Source: Bacteroidota bacterium
Lineage (GTDB): Bacteria; Bacteroidota; Bacteroidia; UKL13-3
Direction: 5' to 3'
NCBI GenBank assembly: GCA_027484685.1
Contig: JAIXSO010000042.1
Span: 1 to 58,109, forward strand
DNA length: 58,109 bases
Part shown: piece by piece, positions 45,407 to 53,746 of the stretch
Layout: each line of letters opens with the position of its first letter
Numbering within the stretch: position 1 is the stretch's first letter
Translations under genes and position numbers: made by a program
Notes under the pieces: generated by a model
Told to the model about the DNA's origin: nothing
What the model saw: only the letters and a program-made list of their open reading frames with translations
Database searches by the model: none

Positions 45407-45904
45407 ATGATACGAAATACAATATTTACTGCAACTGCATTGTTTTTGGCACTTTCATGCACTCAACCAAATGCAAATGGCAAACAAACTAAGCCAAATA
45501 CTGATACTTTAAAAGATACAACTGTTGAAACATCAAACAATAATACTGACAGTAAATCCAAATATTTTCCATTTAAAATTAGGGAGAATAATGGACAATT
45601 TACAATTTTAGTTGAAACAGAAAGTCCTGAGCTATACCCAAAGTATGCAAACTTTTTTAACAAATACGATTATTCAGGTAATGGATATTGTTGGGAAGGA
45701 CATATAATTCAAATTTTGGAAAAACTAAATCCTGAACTACTTCGCCATATTGATTTTGACCCAGAAGCTGGAGCATTTTATGCTTACGCTGATACCAAAG
45801 AAAATCAAATTAAAATAGTGGAACTACTAAGTCCCATTTTTGCCGACTTAACCAAACTAGCCGTATATGTAAAAAAAGCAGACCATTCAAGAATTAGTGA
45901 TTAA
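45407..45904 (+). CDS. Imm51-like immunity lipoprotein
   Basis: 165 residues. The lipoprotein signal TATALFLALSCTQPN gives a Cys after ALS, then a Thr/Asn/Asp-rich linker. The folded part KIRENNGQFTILVETESPEL, then DYSGNGYCWEGHIIQILE and DFDPEAGAFYAYADTKE, fits the Imm51 family of polymorphic-toxin immunity proteins. The lipid anchor would place it in the periplasm or outer membrane. It is followed 15 bases later by a DUF695 gene. Confidence 0.6.
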   Translation: MIRNTIFTATALFLALSCTQPNANGKQTKPNTDTLKDTTVETSNNNTDSKSKYFPFKIRENNGQFTILVETESPELYPKYANFFNKYDYSGNGYCWEGHIIQILEKLNPELLRHIDFDPEAGAFYAYADTKENQIKIVELLSPIFADLTKLAVYVKKADHSRISD

Positions 45905-45919
45905 AAACACACTCAGCAG

Positions 45920-46351
45920 ATGACAGCAGAAAAAATGGGCATTATTGGCAGATACACCGAAAATGGTTTTCCGGTAATATTGAAATTTGTAAACGCATTA
46001 CCTGAAAAAGAAACAATGAATAAGTTTCCTTTTTTAGCTGCTATTTCATGGCAATACGATGGCAAAAACAACAATGGTATGCCTGACTCAATAACTAATG
46101 AAAAAATGATAATTTTAGAGGATGCGATTGAAGCTGTTAGTGAACCATCTGAAATTTTTTCACATGCATATAGCCGGACAGGAAATAATTTAAAAGAGTT
46201 GGTTTATTATGGAACCAATCAAAAAGACTTTATGGATTTATTAAATAAAACTTTGGTAAATCACCCGAAATACCCAATAGAAATAAACTTTTATAATGAC
46301 CCAGAATGGACAGAGTTTAAACAATTATTGCACGACTTTAAAGAGAAATAA
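45920..46351 (+). CDS. DUF695-domain protein
   Basis: 143 residues. The family blocks FPFLAAISWQYDGKNNNGMP and LKELVYYGTNQKDFMDLLNK are followed by an ending EINFYNDPEWTEFKQLL. DUF695 proteins are frequent in lists of toxin-immunity or stress-linked small proteins, without a proven activity. It sits in a run of similar small genes. Confidence 0.75.
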   Translation: MTAEKMGIIGRYTENGFPVILKFVNALPEKETMNKFPFLAAISWQYDGKNNNGMPDSITNEKMIILEDAIEAVSEPSEIFSHAYSRTGNNLKELVYYGTNQKDFMDLLNKTLVNHPKYPIEINFYNDPEWTEFKQLLHDFKEK

Positions 46352-46432
46352 AAAGAAATATTTACTTAAATATTTAAACTAAAACCTCTCCTACTCAAAA
46401 TAAAAACGTATTTCCAGTCAAACATTCACTTT

Positions 46433-46996
46433 ATGATACACCAATTAAATAAAGAACAATTGAAAATTTATCATTCGTATGGTGGCGATATGGATGGAAT
46501 TTATAGAAATAACCGAGCAACAGAATTGGCTGTTTTTGGTAATGAATTAAACACTACTTGGGTATTTATTGCTAGCAAACTGCACGACATGGAACTAATT
46601 GCTAAACAACAAACATCATTTGAATACTGCAAACAAACATTAACAGAATTATTAGAAAAAACAGATACTGAAACTTATAATTTGTTTACAGAAAAAATTC
46701 CTTTTTATGCCGACTTTCAACAAGTAAAACAAATTTTAGAAACCATTAAAGTGTTTACCACAGATGAATCGGATACAGTTTGGGCGGGTTATGACAATGG
46801 AAAATCGTTTTTAATTGACCTCCATAACGATATTACTAATATTGCTTTTTGCAACTTTGAAACATTGGATAAACTGAATTTGGAATTTGCACCAACGTCA
46901 ACTTATCAAGAAATTTCTTTATCAAATGGTTGGGCAAATGAGTTTTTAAATCTTGCACAGCAATTCGACAACTTGTATGAAAAAATAAAAAAGTAA
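46433..46996 (+). CDS. Hypothetical protein, predicted immunity-type
   Basis: 187 residues, soluble, with no signal peptide. The N-terminal pattern LNKEQLKIYHSYGGDMDGIY is similar to uncharacterised proteins of immunity islands. A middle helix bundle (FEYCKQTLTELLEKTD) is followed by a beta-rich part (SDTVWAGYDNGKSFLIDLHN). I cannot name the family. Its position between DUF695 and CPCC genes makes an immunity or inhibitor role likely but unproven. Confidence 0.5.
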   Translation: MIHQLNKEQLKIYHSYGGDMDGIYRNNRATELAVFGNELNTTWVFIASKLHDMELIAKQQTSFEYCKQTLTELLEKTDTETYNLFTEKIPFYADFQQVKQILETIKVFTTDESDTVWAGYDNGKSFLIDLHNDITNIAFCNFETLDKLNLEFAPTSTYQEISLSNGWANEFLNLAQQFDNLYEKIKK

Positions 46997-47032
46997 CCTA
47001 AATTTGAGTAAAGTATTTTACCTACAAAATTG

Positions 47033-47617
47033 ATGAATGACGAAAACAAGATAGCTGAGATTTTAAAGAGAAGAGTATACTTCGATAAACATTTTCCACC
47101 AATTTATGGATTCAACTTTAGACAAGATATTTCTTTTGTGCTATCTAATTCATGCCCATCGTGTGGTTACATGACTCTTTCCGGAAGGTGCTGTTGGGAT
47201 ACTTGTGCTTTTTGCTTTTGGGAAGACGATGGACAAGATAACCATGATGCACAACTGTTTTCCGCAGGACCAAATGACAACTACTCACTCACTTCGCATA
47301 GACTTGAAATGTACGATTGGATGGCTGAGCTAAAAAACATGCAAGAATCTAACGATTCAATTGAAACAAAAATTGGTTCTGCATTGAATGAACTTGATAC
47401 CTTTATAAATAATAATGAGGCAAACAGAGATTTAGTAACTAGGAAAATTGAATTACTATTTAATCTGTTTAATAAAAAGAGAGGATTTGAAAACGAAAAT
47501 TTTACACAATGGAATTTTGTTAATGAGAAAGAAAGTCCGGAGGTAAAGCTTGCTCATGACAATGCAATACCAAAAACCAAGCGTTCATGGTGGCAGAAAC
47601 TTTTCAGTTTCAAATAA
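47033..47617 (+). CDS. CPCC-family cysteine-rich protein
   Basis: 194 residues from the ATG at 47033. The cysteine-rich core CPSCGYMTLSGRCCWDTCAF then CFWEDDGQDNH matches the CPCC family, with likely zinc-binding cysteine pairs, followed by GPNDNYSLTSHRLEMYDW. Such proteins occur in predicted immunity gene islands of polymorphic-toxin loci. The C-terminal KRSWWQKLFSF is a basic aromatic tail of unknown use. Confidence 0.8.
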   Translation: MNDENKIAEILKRRVYFDKHFPPIYGFNFRQDISFVLSNSCPSCGYMTLSGRCCWDTCAFCFWEDDGQDNHDAQLFSAGPNDNYSLTSHRLEMYDWMAELKNMQESNDSIETKIGSALNELDTFINNNEANRDLVTRKIELLFNLFNKKRGFENENFTQWNFVNEKESPEVKLAHDNAIPKTKRSWWQKLFSFK

Positions 47618-47658
47618 AGTTATAATGATTTGTTTTTTTTACAGACAGCTTAAAATTA

Positions 47659-48333
47659 ATGAATATAATAGTAAATAGTAACGTAAAAAAAAGGCTTTAC
47701 ATATTAATAATTGTAATAGTTTTTTTAGAATGTTGTGCTCAAACAATTGAAAAAAAGAAAAAAGAAAATGCTAAAAATTCAGAACAAACCGAATTGAGTA
47801 GTAGCCAGCAACAAAATATTTATATCAAAGACCAATCGCTATACGATCCCAAATTTATTAATGGACTTTATAATTATAAAGAACAAATAAAACTTATTAA
47901 AAACTATATTATAATTGACACCGACACAACTTACTTTCCAGAAAACATTAAATTAAATAAAACAATAACATTTACAGGCTTTAAAGACAATAACAAGTAT
48001 TTACTAGTAATAACACGAACCAACCTAACTAATATCAAGTATAAATTTCAACTCTTAAACAAAGAAAATGGTTTTATTGAAAATAAATCAGGAGAGGCAA
48101 TTTTGACTTCAGGATTTTTTTTAGCACCAGAAGGAGAACCAGACACTGAAACTGGGGCAAGCTTTGTTAGTAACGAATACTATATGAATAACGACAGTAC
48201 TTGGTTAATTTTAAAAGTTGGAATAGATTCAAATTTTAAAGATAAAGGCAGAGCCAAAGTCATGTATGGTCATAAAGATAAATTTACAAAAGCAGAAGAG
48301 GTAAAAGAAAGTCCAATACTTAGATTAGAATAA
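47659..48333 (+). CDS. Predicted lipoprotein, function unknown
   Basis: 224 residues. The hydrophobic segment YILIIVIVFLECCAQ gives a lipoprotein-type Cys (FLECC), followed by a Lys/Glu-rich linker. The rest is beta-rich (TFTGFKDNNKYLLVITRTNL, YKFQLLNKENGFIENKSGEA) with a Glu/Lys tail. I do not recognise the family. It closes the run of immunity-type genes and could itself be an immunity protein. Confidence 0.5.
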   Translation: MNIIVNSNVKKRLYILIIVIVFLECCAQTIEKKKKENAKNSEQTELSSSQQQNIYIKDQSLYDPKFINGLYNYKEQIKLIKNYIIIDTDTTYFPENIKLNKTITFTGFKDNNKYLLVITRTNLTNIKYKFQLLNKENGFIENKSGEAILTSGFFLAPEGEPDTETGASFVSNEYYMNNDSTWLILKVGIDSNFKDKGRAKVMYGHKDKFTKAEEVKESPILRLE

Positions 48334-48441
48334 AAAAAATAACTCACAAAACCACTAGCTAAAACAATAAAACAAACACTTTAAAATATCAACTATTTTA
48401 TATTTATTTACTTGCTGTAACCATTTACTAACTAAACCTAA

Positions 48442-48957
48442 ATGACCTATAAACTTCTACTATTTTTAGCCATCTGTTTTGTATCAACACCATGTTTGTG
48501 GGCGCAAAATGCAACTCAACTTACCATCAAGAAAATCAAAGGATCGTATCACGATACCATTAAATTGCCCGCTAATTTACGAATTGTAAAACACGATGAA
48601 GATAGAATTTTGCTTAAGTTAGATAGCATTAGCAACGGTTACTTTTATGGCAACAAAGGCCAAGACAGTATTTTAGTGAGCGATATTAAAGCCATAAATA
48701 CCAGAGGATTGAAGGAATACATTAAATATCCAATAGCAGCAACTTTTACTGCCATTAGTTTTGGTGCAGCTGTTTTTACCATTTATGCATTTAACACTCC
48801 CGTTGCAGTATGTGATGGAAACGGAGGCTGCAATAATGAAATCTATCCATTTATTGGAATGGGTTATATGGGTACATTTGGATTATTAGCTACAACCTTT
48901 TACCTATTGCCAAAAACAAAATTTAGCAGCCGTAAATACCACTTTTATACAAACTAA
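48442..48957 (+). CDS. Exported protein with two C-terminal membrane helices
   Basis: 171 residues. Signal peptide LLLFLAICFVSTPCLWA. A soluble section (IKLPANLRIVKHDEDRILLK, SISNGYFYGNKGQDSILVSD) precedes two membrane helices, at ~97-117 (IAATFTAISFGAAVFTIYAF) and ~134-155 (FIGMGYMGTFGLLATTFYLL). The loop between them has paired Cys (VCDGNGGCNNE). Function unknown. Confidence 0.6.
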   Translation: MTYKLLLFLAICFVSTPCLWAQNATQLTIKKIKGSYHDTIKLPANLRIVKHDEDRILLKLDSISNGYFYGNKGQDSILVSDIKAINTRGLKEYIKYPIAATFTAISFGAAVFTIYAFNTPVAVCDGNGGCNNEIYPFIGMGYMGTFGLLATTFYLLPKTKFSSRKYHFYTN

Positions 48958-49014
48958 AGTTATTAATTATTGCCTTTTAAAATTATAAAATTAACACTAC
49001 CAATTATATAACCA

Positions 49015-49482
49015 ATGGCTACCGAAATAGAACACAAATACTTAGTAAACGCTGAACTTTGGTTACAAGTGGTACCCGATAAAAGTGTTGAAATAAAGCA
49101 AGGATATTTACTTACCGACCCCAATAAAACCATACGTGTAAGAACAAAAGGACAAGTGGGTTATATTACCATAAAAGGTAAAACCACAGGTGCCAGCAGG
49201 CCAGAGTTTGAGTACGAAATTCCGCTAGCAGATGCCAATCAGCTGATAGCCAATTTTTGTAGTAATGTGATAGAAAAAACAAGGCATTACGTTTTTTATA
49301 AAAATAATACTTGGGAGGTAGATGTTTTTGATGGTTTAAACCAAGGCCTAATAGTAGCCGAAATAGAATTAAACAGTGAAGAAGAACTTTACCAAAAGCC
49401 TGATTGGGTTACTAAAAATGTAACTGATGATACCAAATATGCCAACTCCAATTTAAGTATCAAACCATTTAGCACTTGGTAA
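49015..49482 (+). CDS. CYTH-domain triphosphatase-like protein
   Basis: 155 residues. The CYTH signature ExExK is at E4-x-E6-x-K8 (MATEIEHKYLV). Beta-strand repeats with alternating charged residues follow (IRVRTKGQVGYITIKGKTTG, FEYEIPLADANQ, WEVDVFDGLNQGLIVAEIEL), forming the tunnel that binds triphosphate and metal ions. Family members hydrolyse inorganic triphosphate, thiamine triphosphate or nucleotide triphosphates. The substrate is not determined here. It is encoded 5 bases before a membrane-protein gene. Confidence 0.92.
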   Translation: MATEIEHKYLVNAELWLQVVPDKSVEIKQGYLLTDPNKTIRVRTKGQVGYITIKGKTTGASRPEFEYEIPLADANQLIANFCSNVIEKTRHYVFYKNNTWEVDVFDGLNQGLIVAEIELNSEEELYQKPDWVTKNVTDDTKYANSNLSIKPFSTW

Positions 49483-49487
49483 CGTAA

Positions 49488-49982
49488 ATGGCTATTTTTA
49501 CTAAACCTTTTTTAAAAACAGTGTTTATTGCCTTAGGCATTTTTGTTTTGGGCTGTTTATGCTCATTGTTTTTAGATGGCTATTATAGAAATGCAGTATT
49601 ATTTTTACTGCAATACTTTAATGGTGGGCACATACATTTTATTGGTAAAAACTTCCATTTATTTGCCAGCTATAATTTTATTTTTTCAGTAGGTATTTAT
49701 AGTTTATTGGTCTATTTATTAATTAAATTTTGGCCAAACACAAAGTATTTTATTCAATTATTTTGTAGCATTATTTTTTCACTTATTCTTACTTTAATAG
49801 TAATAAAATTAGATAGTGAATTAATGGTTTTAAATTGTACAGCATGTGATGATGGCATTTTAACTATTAATTACTCTTACATCAATCACGATAAGTATTT
49901 TATTATGAGTTTAGGTAGTTCGTTGCTCTATTTATCAATAGCATTTTTAGTAGGTTTAAGAAAAAAAAGGCAAAAGATTTAA
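49488..49982 (+). CDS. Small membrane protein, function unknown
   Basis: 164 residues with four likely helices: ~9-29 (TVFIALGIFVLGCLCSLFLD), ~58-78 (NFIFSVGIYSLLVYLLIKFW), ~87-107 (IQLFCSIIFSLILTLIVIKL) and ~136-158 (FIMSLGSSLLYLSIAFLVGL). A CTACDDG motif lies between the third and fourth. Not recognised. It is co-transcribed with the CYTH gene. Confidence 0.55.
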   Translation: MAIFTKPFLKTVFIALGIFVLGCLCSLFLDGYYRNAVLFLLQYFNGGHIHFIGKNFHLFASYNFIFSVGIYSLLVYLLIKFWPNTKYFIQLFCSIIFSLILTLIVIKLDSELMVLNCTACDDGILTINYSYINHDKYFIMSLGSSLLYLSIAFLVGLRKKRQKI

Positions 49983-50127
49983 CTCCATAAGTTTGGGTTA
50001 ACCAGTAAAAAGCAAGTTATAACTTGTTTTCTAATTTATATTTCTACCATTTATTTGCGCGTACGGAATAAACAAAAAAATTAGCTTAATTAGTTGTGAT
50101 AAAAATTTAAAAACCAACTTTAAAACA

Positions 50128-50853
50128 GTGATTGAAGAACAGTTAAATAATTTCGTTTACCACTACTCCTACCTAACTTTGTTTGTGCTAAGTTTTATTT
50201 ACTTTTTAGCACTGTATTTTGGCATAGCACCTTTGTTTAATGCCGTTTGCCAACTATTAGCTAAAAAACAATGGGTATATAAAATAGTAGCAAAACAAGT
50301 TACACAAAAGCAATTATGGTTTGAAATAAAACACTCTTTGAAATCAATTTTAGTTTTTGGAACATCCATCATTCCAATTATTTATTTTGTAAGGCAAGGA
50401 CATATTAATTTATTGCCCAATACTTATTTCAATATAATTTGGGGTTTATTGGTTTTAAATATTTGGAATGAATTGCATTTTTTTATCATTCATAGAATAA
50501 TGCATTTGCCCTTTTTTATGCAAAAAGTTCATTATATCCATCATCAATCAAAAGTGCCAACGGTGTATTCAGTTTATAGTTTCCATTGGTTTGAAGCTTT
50601 ATTATTAAGCACAGTACCTTTAACCATTGTTTTGTTTATTCCACTTTCGTTTGTAGCTATAGCTTTATATCCGTTAGCCAGCATTTTGATTAATTTTTCG
50701 GGCCATTGCAATTACCGATTTGGAAACGGAACAGCCAACCAATGGCTACTTTTTGGAAGTAACCACAACGAACATCATTATAAAAATAAAAAAAATTACG
50801 GCTTTTTGCTCCTAATTTTCGATAATATTATTTCAAGATTCCCTAAAAAATAA
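50128..50853 (+). CDS. Sterol desaturase/fatty-acid hydroxylase family membrane enzyme
   Basis: 241 residues from a GTG start. Several membrane helices (TLFVLSFIYFLALYFGIAPL and ILVFGTSIIPIIYFV, then ALLLSTVPLTIVLFIPLSFV) hold the di-iron histidine motifs HRIMH and HYIHH (about 125-145) and later SNHNEHHYKNKKNYG. These enzymes insert oxygen into membrane lipids. It lies 9 bases before a ketosynthase gene, so the two are probably one operon acting on a lipid or pigment substrate. Confidence 0.9.
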   Translation: MIEEQLNNFVYHYSYLTLFVLSFIYFLALYFGIAPLFNAVCQLLAKKQWVYKIVAKQVTQKQLWFEIKHSLKSILVFGTSIIPIIYFVRQGHINLLPNTYFNIIWGLLVLNIWNELHFFIIHRIMHLPFFMQKVHYIHHQSKVPTVYSVYSFHWFEALLLSTVPLTIVLFIPLSFVAIALYPLASILINFSGHCNYRFGNGTANQWLLFGSNHNEHHYKNKKNYGFLLLIFDNIISRFPKK

Positions 50854-50862
50854 ATACTTATT

Positions 50863-52713
50863 ATGAACGAAGTTTATATAACCAGCGCAGGTGTATTTTT
50901 ACCTAATAATCCAATTCAAAACGATGAAATGGAAGATTATTTAGGAAGATTGTATGGAAAAGATAGTTCTTTAAAAGCGCGTATTTTAAAGCAAAATGGT
51001 ATTAAACAAAGGTATTATGCCATTGATAAAAACCAAGAAAGCAATTTTTCGAATGCTGAACTTGCCGTGAAAGCCATTGAAGCAGCCATTGCTAAAAGTG
51101 AATTGCGCTCAAAAGAAGTAAGTTTATTGTGCACTGGCACTACCCAAGGCGATTTACCAATACCAGGTTTTGCAAGCATGGTGCATGCCGGCCTCGACTT
51201 TAACAGATGCGAAGTAGCAAGTTTTCAAAGTGTATGTGCCAGTGGTGTTATGGCTTTAAAAAATGCTTTTTCTCAAATAAAAAGTAACGAAAAACAAAAT
51301 GCTGTTTGTGTTGGGAGCGAGCTTGCTAGCCGCATGTTTAAAGCATCGCGCTTTGAGGCGCAACAGGTAAAGTCATTGCCTTTTGATACAGAGTTTTTAC
51401 GTTGGATGTTGTCGGACGGTGCGGGTGCTTTTGTGTTAGAAAATAAAAAGAGTAAAAGTAGTATTTCGCTCAAAATAGAATGGATTGAAATAAAATCGCA
51501 TGCAAACGAATTTCCGGTTTGTATGTACACCGGAAAAACCGATAATACCAACGAAAAAGAACAAACTTGGCTTGATTATCCTAGCTACGAAGCAGCATCG
51601 AAGGCAGGAGCCATTAACTTACAGCAAGATGTAAGATTGTTAGATAAAGTGGTGCAAACCGGTGTAGCGCATTATTTTGAATTAATTGACGAAGGCAAAA
51701 TAAAAAAAGACCAAATAGATTGGCTTTGCTGCCATTACTCGTCAGAGGTATTTAAAAAACCTATTCAAGATTTAATGGAAAAAGGCGGTGGAGCCATTGC
51801 CGAAGAAAAATGGTTTAATAACTTAACCACCAAAGGCAATACAGGTTCAGCCTCTATATTTATTATGCTTGAGGAGTTAATGTATTCTAACAAACTAAAA
51901 CAAGGCGATACCATATTATGCATGGTGCCAGAAAGTGGTAGATTTATTACTTCGTTTATGCAATTAAAAGTAGAAACACCTGAGCATAAAAACGAAATGA
52001 GTTTTCCTTACCGTAAGGTGGAAACGCCCGAGCTAAATGTAAATAAAAACGAAACTTCAGAATGGCTCATTAGGCAATTGGCGCAAATTTGGATTGATTT
52101 TGAAACAGAACTTTTAAAAGTACCCGTAGTTACTAAAATACATGCAGGTAAACTAAGCTTGGCCGATTACAAACTTTTATTGCACGATTTAAGGCAACAA
52201 GTAATTGATGGTTCGCAGTGGATTTCGAGAGCTGCTTCTAATATTGATATTGAGTTATTTGAATTGCGTTCGGCATTTATTAAACATACGGCTGCTGAGC
52301 ATAAAGATTATCAAATGTTGGAAAAAAATTTTGTAAATTTAGGCGAAGAACTTTCGGCCATTCAAACCAACGAAAAGAATATTGGTAGTATGTCGTTATC
52401 GGCATTTATGTTTCAGCAAGCCAGTAAACCAAACCCAGTTGATTTATTAGGCGCTATGTTTATTATAGAAGGAATAGGCAAACGCTTGGCAAGCTATTGG
52501 GGTTTAATGATTAAAGAACAACTCAATTTAACCAATGAACAAGTTTCGTTTTTTACTTATCACGGTGTGGCCGATGAAAACCATTTTCACAAACTTGAAG
52601 AAGCCTTAAACCACCCAAGTATGAATATGGAGATAGCTAAAAAAATAGCTAAAACAGCTAAAACTACTGCCAAACTTTACAAACTGCAATTAGAAGAACT
52701 AGGAAATTACTAG
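50863..52713 (+). CDS. StlD/DarB-like ketosynthase fused to a haem-oxygenase-like domain
   Basis: 616 residues. The N-terminal ~370 form a ketoacyl-ACP synthase III fold with the Cys-His-Asn triad C125 (FQSVCASGVMA), H291 (WLCCHYSSE) and N326 (TTKGNTGSASIF). From ~430 the sequence becomes a helical domain similar to haem-oxygenase-like/iron-redox enzymes (FELRSAFIKHTAAEHKDYQM, FIIEGIGKRLASYWG, FFTYHGVADENHFHKLEEAL). Such KAS relatives make dialkylresorcinol- or flexirubin-type chains. Fusion to an oxidative domain suggests a condensed acyl chain that is then oxidised. The product is unknown. Confidence 0.8.
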   Translation: MNEVYITSAGVFLPNNPIQNDEMEDYLGRLYGKDSSLKARILKQNGIKQRYYAIDKNQESNFSNAELAVKAIEAAIAKSELRSKEVSLLCTGTTQGDLPIPGFASMVHAGLDFNRCEVASFQSVCASGVMALKNAFSQIKSNEKQNAVCVGSELASRMFKASRFEAQQVKSLPFDTEFLRWMLSDGAGAFVLENKKSKSSISLKIEWIEIKSHANEFPVCMYTGKTDNTNEKEQTWLDYPSYEAASKAGAINLQQDVRLLDKVVQTGVAHYFELIDEGKIKKDQIDWLCCHYSSEVFKKPIQDLMEKGGGAIAEEKWFNNLTTKGNTGSASIFIMLEELMYSNKLKQGDTILCMVPESGRFITSFMQLKVETPEHKNEMSFPYRKVETPELNVNKNETSEWLIRQLAQIWIDFETELLKVPVVTKIHAGKLSLADYKLLLHDLRQQVIDGSQWISRAASNIDIELFELRSAFIKHTAAEHKDYQMLEKNFVNLGEELSAIQTNEKNIGSMSLSAFMFQQASKPNPVDLLGAMFIIEGIGKRLASYWGLMIKEQLNLTNEQVSFFTYHGVADENHFHKLEEALNHPSMNMEIAKKIAKTAKTTAKLYKLQLEELGNY

Positions 52714-52762
52714 CTTTGAAAAACGCTAAATTTAACCTTAAACATACTTTTACAATAAACAT

Positions 52763-53662
52763 ATGGAAAACGATAAAAACAATACTTTTACCAATCATGA
52801 CGAAAGGGACCCAAACCCGTGGTTAGCCATGTACCTTGATTTAAGTATTCCAATAAACGATACCACCAAACTTTGTTTAATGCGAGATAATGACTCAAAA
52901 TCAACCAAGTTTTTGTTACCAATAATTAAAGTGGTTTCCAAAATTTTGATGTTTATTATCCATGTATTTAAGTTTTTCTTCCCTAACCTCATTAACTCTT
53001 CAAAAATATTGCATAGAATACTTTCGTGGGGTTTAAAAAACTTTGTAAGCAGGGATGCTAATTTATTAATTTTTAGACATTTTCATGTAGGTAGTGAAAT
53101 TATGGAATTTATAGCTGCCAATATTGATGAAATTGAAATAAAAACATCGCCATTAAAACCTTATAATTTTGAAGATATAAAAGATGATTTGTTTTTAAAA
53201 CACGACTTAAATTTATACAATTTTGTAATAAAATTAAACAAGCAACTCAAAGAAAAAGGCATAGCTATTAAGGGCAAAAAACCTTTAGATTTAAGCATGA
53301 TTTCTATTGACCAATTTAACCATATTGAGTTTCCAAATAAATTTACCAATGTGTTAGATTTACGTTCGGCTATTGAATTATTTACACCTTTTTACCAACT
53401 TTTTTTAACTTCAAACGATTTTGTAAGGGCATCAAACTCGTTACAATTAGATGAAACCATTGCCATTTATACTTCACAAATTTTAGGAACTCCGGGCCAT
53501 TTAGGATTGGTAAATAACAAACATCCTATGGTGCCAGAAACTACTTATAGTGCTGCATATCGTTTGGTTTTACATGGCTTAGCAGCAGAAACGCTTCATG
53601 AAATATTGGTAAATATGAAGTTACACAAAAATACAGATGGCATTATGATTCCAAAAAACTAG
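52763..53662 (+). CDS. Conserved protein of unknown function, partner of the ketosynthase
   Basis: 299 residues, mostly helical and soluble, with one short hydrophobic patch near 55-75 (LLPIIKVVSKILMFIIHVFK). Notable segments are DERDPNPWLAMYLDLSIPIN, LIFRHFHVGSEIMEFIAANI and ELFTPFYQLFLTSNDFVRAS. No catalytic motif is recognised. It follows the ketosynthase gene by 49 bases and may be part of the same lipid pathway. Confidence 0.6.
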   Translation: MENDKNNTFTNHDERDPNPWLAMYLDLSIPINDTTKLCLMRDNDSKSTKFLLPIIKVVSKILMFIIHVFKFFFPNLINSSKILHRILSWGLKNFVSRDANLLIFRHFHVGSEIMEFIAANIDEIEIKTSPLKPYNFEDIKDDLFLKHDLNLYNFVIKLNKQLKEKGIAIKGKKPLDLSMISIDQFNHIEFPNKFTNVLDLRSAIELFTPFYQLFLTSNDFVRASNSLQLDETIAIYTSQILGTPGHLGLVNNKHPMVPETTYSAAYRLVLHGLAAETLHEILVNMKLHKNTDGIMIPKN

Positions 53663-53746
53663 TTGATTTGACTATTGGTAAACGGTATTTATTAATAAAA
53701 TTTTAGCTTTTGATTTGAGCTAAAAAGCATAAAATTGCTGTTACCA

